This document shows, piece by piece, positions 6,657-9,380 of a stretch of 9,380 nucleotides of DNA (position 1 is its first letter; every line of letters begins with the position of its first letter). This stretch comes from JAZQLP01 sp045629205. GTDB lineage: Bacteria; Bacillota; Clostridia; Oscillospirales; UBA644. The notes under the pieces are model-generated. The model made no database searches. It saw only the letters and a program-made list of their open reading frames with translations, and was not told the origin of the DNA. A program made the translations under genes and the position numbers. The stretch covers positions 1 through 9,380 of the forward strand of contig JAZQQT010000021.1 of NCBI GenBank assembly GCA_045629205.1, read 5' to 3'.

Positions 6657-7592
6657 TCACAGAATCTCAAACCCGTCATCCGAAAGCCCGAGCGGAAGCA
6701 GAAGCAGATGTTCGAACACCGTTCCGTCATTCCAATTAGGCGAGTGAATCGACAGATAAAATTTACCGTTATCTGCCGGAAATATCATCGGATGTCCGCC
6801 GTCGAAAACCCATTCGGGTCTCTCTCCCCTGCCGTAAAGCAGCTTTTCGCTCTGTATCCACTTGCCGTCGAGCCTTCCGTTTGAAGACTTCGCAACTGCC
6901 ACGGCGTAATCACCGCTGCAGAAATTCGACCAAAGCATGAACAGATTTCCGTTGTCGGAGCGATACAGATAGGGGCCGTCGGTAACCCCGTCTGTTGCCG
7001 CCGGAAGATCGCGGGCGTGAAACAGCAGAATCGGTTCCGAAACAAGATGAGTGAAATCGTCCGAAAGTTTTGCCGCAGCCATTGCTCCGTTTCCGTCCGG
7101 CACAGAGGTCCACTCATGGACAAAAACAAGCCATGGCTGACCGTCGCCGTCGATATAAAGTGTTCCGTCGATGGCATCCCGGTCACGGGGAGTTATCGAA
7201 CCGCCGGCAATATCTTCAAAGGGGCCGAGAGGATTGTCGGCACGGTAAACCGACACGTTTCTGTGATTTGTTTCCGACGAAAAGACAGACGTGAAGATAT
7301 AAAAATAACCGTTGTGATAATGACATTCGGGCGCCCAGAAAAAATCATCGGTTCCGTGGAAATTATCAGGCGTTCTGTAAACATAAACGGGATCCGACCA
7401 GTTTTCAAGATTCTCGCTTACGCAGCAAACGATGCCGTCTCTGCCGTGATTCCGATAAAGATAATACCGTTTTCCGGCATGAAGCACAAAGGGGTCACGG
7501 CAGGCCAGCAGACCGCTTGTTTTATAATTTCCGTTATAGGTAAGAGGCAGTTCCGGTTCAAAATCCGGAACGTTCATATTAGATATCCACAT
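6657..7592 (-). CDS. GH43-family beta-propeller glycosidase
   Basis: This 311-aa protein has no signal peptide and should act in the cytoplasm. It is the length of a single five-bladed GH43 propeller, a family of arabinofuranosidases, arabinanases and xylosidases. Landmarks: CRDPFVL (31-37) with catalytic-base Asp33, FFWAPE (84-89), AIDGTLYID (140-148) with the pKa-modulating Asp142, TDGPYLY (204-210) at the general-acid position, and FDGGHPMIF (263-271), where His267 may sit in the central cation site. The usual general-acid motif is EGP with Glu; here Asp205 takes that place. I place the start at the ATG at 7592 because AAAGGA (complement of 7601-7606) lies 8 bases upstream; a GTG at 7619 would extend it by nine residues and has no such site. 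It is downstream of, and probably co-transcribed with, the large glycosidase gene 81 bases away. Substrate is unknown. Confidence 0.87.
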   Translation of the reverse strand: MWISNMNVPDFEPELPLTYNGNYKTSGLLACRDPFVLHAGKRYYLYRNHGRDGIVCCVSENLENWSDPVYVYRTPDNFHGTDDFFWAPECHYHNGYFYIFTSVFSSETNHRNVSVYRADNPLGPFEDIAGGSITPRDRDAIDGTLYIDGDGQPWLVFVHEWTSVPDGNGAMAAAKLSDDFTHLVSEPILLFHARDLPAATDGVTDGPYLYRSDNGNLFMLWSNFCSGDYAVAVAKSSNGRLDGKWIQSEKLLYGRGERPEWVFDGGHPMIFPADNGKFYLSIHSPNWNDGTVFEHLLLLPLGLSDDGFEIL

Positions 7593-7627
7593 GATATCGG
7601 TCCTTTGCAAATTAATCACATCCGGTA

Positions 7628-7653
7628 TCGCCTCCGCGCATTCCGAAAGGCGA
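7628..7653 (-). other. Possible hairpin between the two glycosidase genes
   Basis: In the 81-base gap, TCGCCT (7628-7633) and AGGCGA (7648-7653) could pair around a 14-base loop. There is no T run after it on the minus strand, so it is not a terminator; it may be an mRNA-processing or stability element, or chance. Confidence 0.25.
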
Positions 7654-7673
7654 AGGCAGACACTTTAAATCCG

Positions 7674-9380
7674 TTATTTTTCGATTACGACCATCGTATG
7701 TAGTGTAAAGGCATCGACCTTGAAAGACAGTATCCCGTCCTTATATTCCCACGGAATGTCGCGTTTTTCGGGCGCGATATACACTTTTGAGGGCTTTTCC
7801 GGAAGACGGAGCGAAACCTCCGTATCGCAGACGGTTATCGCGTCCTCTATGACCTCAACCCTGCCGCGGAGCTTGGTAACGGCATAGAGCAGATGGCATA
7901 CATATCTGTTTTCGTTCTTCTGTTCGTAAAGGGTCGCAACACCGTTGGACTGCAGAGATGTCACGAGCGTTTTTTCTTCTCCGAGAAGCGAATCGACGAG
8001 GTCGAGGACCATGCGTTTGAGATGATACGCGCCGTGCTCGGCATACTGACCGAAGACGTCCCATGCGATATATCCCACATTGCCCGAAATCACGCATGCG
8101 GGATTCGAATCGTCGGGATTATTCGGGGTGGTTGAATGAGAACAGAATCTGCGAAGCTCGCGGTTGAAATATGAGTTCTGCATGCTTCCTTTTACCTTCA
8201 CGCCGTCTCCGACCGATATCCTGCGTCCGCGGGTATACATAAGATACGCGGTTCTTCCGTTGGGCTCAAAATCGTATTCGGGAACGAAATAATTGTTATC
8301 GAAAAGATTGTCACCGAGATATTCAACGCCGAAATCGGCAAAGAATGTATCTTCCGAAGTGAGTCCGCTTTTATCCGAAAGAAGTATTTTTCCGCCATCG
8401 GAAAGATATTTTGATGTCTTTTCGGCAAGTTTTGCGTCAAAAGAAACGGTATCGGGGAATATTATAAGCTTATACTTATCAAAATCAATTTCAGAGTCGA
8501 TAATATCAAAAAGATAATGTCCTTCGAGAAACATTCTGTTGGCTCCGGTAACAGCGCCGTCCGACGTCGTGAATATCGCCATATCGGTCACGGGCGTAAC
8601 GTCACGGCAGTATTCCTCTTTCTTTTCAACAAGCTCATACGCCTTGCCTATCATTTTATAGGTGGCGTGGTCGAAAAATCCGAGAGGATGAAGCTGGTCG
8701 CCCACACAGCACTTTGCACCGAAAGCAAGCGAAAGCGAAGTTTCGTATATCAGAGCGTTGGGGTGCTTAAAACCGCCGAACTCGCCCCACGACTTGTGGA
8801 ATTTACCCGTCATGCCGGAATATTCCCTGCCGAGGCATCGGATAAAAGAAGCCGACATGGGAAAATGATCGTAACCCCAGCCGCCGGTGGGAAGCGATTC
8901 TATTTCGAGGTGCTTTGAGTTTGTAAACGCCACCTCTCTGTCGGGAATACCGCGATTAAAGAAAACGGGCAGTTCACGGTCGAATTCATCGACAACGCTT
9001 CTGATGCGCCGGGTGAATTTACGGTAAACGATATCTCTGTGTTTGTCGATATCGGCATCGTTTCTCGGATCAAGTCCGAGCGAAAGCATCTCATCCGTGC
9101 AGGTTTTGCAGACACATGGTTCGGGAGTGCAGATATCGAGGAAAAGTCCGTCGAACCTCCCGAGATAACGGGAAAGTATTTCTCTCGCCTCGCGGCAGAG
9201 AAGGTCAAGATAATCTTCGTTGTTAAAGCAGACGAAATGGAAACCGGGCTCAAGCATGTTCTGCCCGCCCCATTTGTAAACGGTAAGATATTCGGGATGT
9301 TCGTTTGCCATTCTTTCGGCGAAACCCGCAGAAAGATAAATCTGAGTTCTCACACCGAGTTTTTCGCAAACGGCAAGCTG
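7674..9380 (-). CDS. GHL6-type TIM-barrel glycosidase-like protein (5' end cut)
   Basis: The frame stays open to the window edge on the minus strand (QLAVCEKLGVRTQIYLSAGF), so the N-terminus is missing; a GTG at 9353 is internal. Of the 568 visible residues, about 1-260 look like the later part of a TIM barrel of the type Pfam calls hypothetical glycosyl hydrolase 6: FDGLFLD (76-82) with Asp82, the Cys cluster at 84, 89, 91 and 94, EIES (159-162), and GEFGGFKHPN (199-208). Residues about 265-480 (DMAIFTTSDG, then YKLIIFPDTVSFD) resemble the Rossmann-like trimerisation domain of GH42 beta-galactosidases, and the last 60 or so form a small beta domain. This order is similar to what I recall for GH151 alpha-L-fucosidases, but I cannot confirm that family. 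It precedes the GH43 gene on the same strand, suggesting joint action on one oligosaccharide. Confidence 0.75.
   Translation of the reverse strand, partial: QLAVCEKLGVRTQIYLSAGFAERMANEHPEYLTVYKWGGQNMLEPGFHFVCFNNEDYLDLLCREAREILSRYLGRFDGLFLDICTPEPCVCKTCTDEMLSLGLDPRNDADIDKHRDIVYRKFTRRIRSVVDEFDRELPVFFNRGIPDREVAFTNSKHLEIESLPTGGWGYDHFPMSASFIRCLGREYSGMTGKFHKSWGEFGGFKHPNALIYETSLSLAFGAKCCVGDQLHPLGFFDHATYKMIGKAYELVEKKEEYCRDVTPVTDMAIFTTSDGAVTGANRMFLEGHYLFDIIDSEIDFDKYKLIIFPDTVSFDAKLAEKTSKYLSDGGKILLSDKSGLTSEDTFFADFGVEYLGDNLFDNNYFVPEYDFEPNGRTAYLMYTRGRRISVGDGVKVKGSMQNSYFNRELRRFCSHSTTPNNPDDSNPACVISGNVGYIAWDVFGQYAEHGAYHLKRMVLDLVDSLLGEEKTLVTSLQSNGVATLYEQKNENRYVCHLLYAVTKLRGRVEVIEDAITVCDTEVSLRLPEKPSKVYIAPEKRDIPWEYKDGILSFKVDAFTLHTMVVIEK

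Noticed and set aside
7017..7703. Plus-strand open frame of 228 codons opposite the GH43 gene
   Set aside because: The GH43 frame on the other strand carries clear catalytic motifs and a ribosome binding site; the opposite translation is rich in Arg and Lys with no recognisable domain.

Overview
The window reads as a chromosomal stretch of an anaerobic, probably gut-dwelling Firmicute of the Clostridia type. This is inferred from short Lys-rich lipoprotein signal peptides ending in a LFAGC lipobox, moderate-to-low G+C, AGGAGG-type ribosome binding sites, TATAAT-type promoters, and a mix of plant- or host-glycan enzymes. Species cannot be named from sequence alone. No mobile element, CRISPR array, tRNA or rRNA was seen.

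Layout, left to right. (1) Positions 2-2170 (+): the 3' part of a gene for a large lipid-anchored right-handed beta-helix protein, probably a surface glycan-active enzyme of the GH141-like type, closed by a strong terminator. (2) Positions 2325-4332 (+): a promoter followed by a tight two-gene operon, an MFS transporter and a YwaF/TIGR02206-type membrane protein. (3) Positions 4392-5724 (+): a promoter, a leader with a perfect 12-bp tandem repeat, a 329-aa lipoprotein with an FG-GAP-like Asp/Asn motif, then a very short (45-aa) second lipoprotein ending at a TGA that may be a premature stop, and a 14-bp-stem terminator. (4) Positions 5736-6543 (+): a good extended -10 promoter and a YhhQ/VUT-family queuosine-precursor transporter. 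(5) Positions 6591-6619: a hairpin able to terminate from both sides, separating the plus-strand genes from a convergent minus-strand operon. (6) Positions 6657-9380 (-): a cytoplasmic GH43-type beta-propeller glycosidase downstream of a large TIM-barrel glycosidase-like protein (GHL6 type with a GH42-like trimerisation region) whose start lies beyond the window edge.

Taken together, the two ends of the window hold glycan-degradation genes: a surface lipoprotein enzyme on the left and intracellular glycosidases on the right. A possible sugar transporter (MFS) lies between them, together with genes of unrelated or unknown function. The GH141-like and GHL6/GH151-like calls both point weakly to fucose- or pectin-type substrates, but this is inference. 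I found no convincing new multi-gene system. The items most worth a second look are the Asp in place of Glu at the predicted general-acid position of the GH43 protein, the truncated small lipoprotein, and the tandem repeat in the lipoprotein leader.
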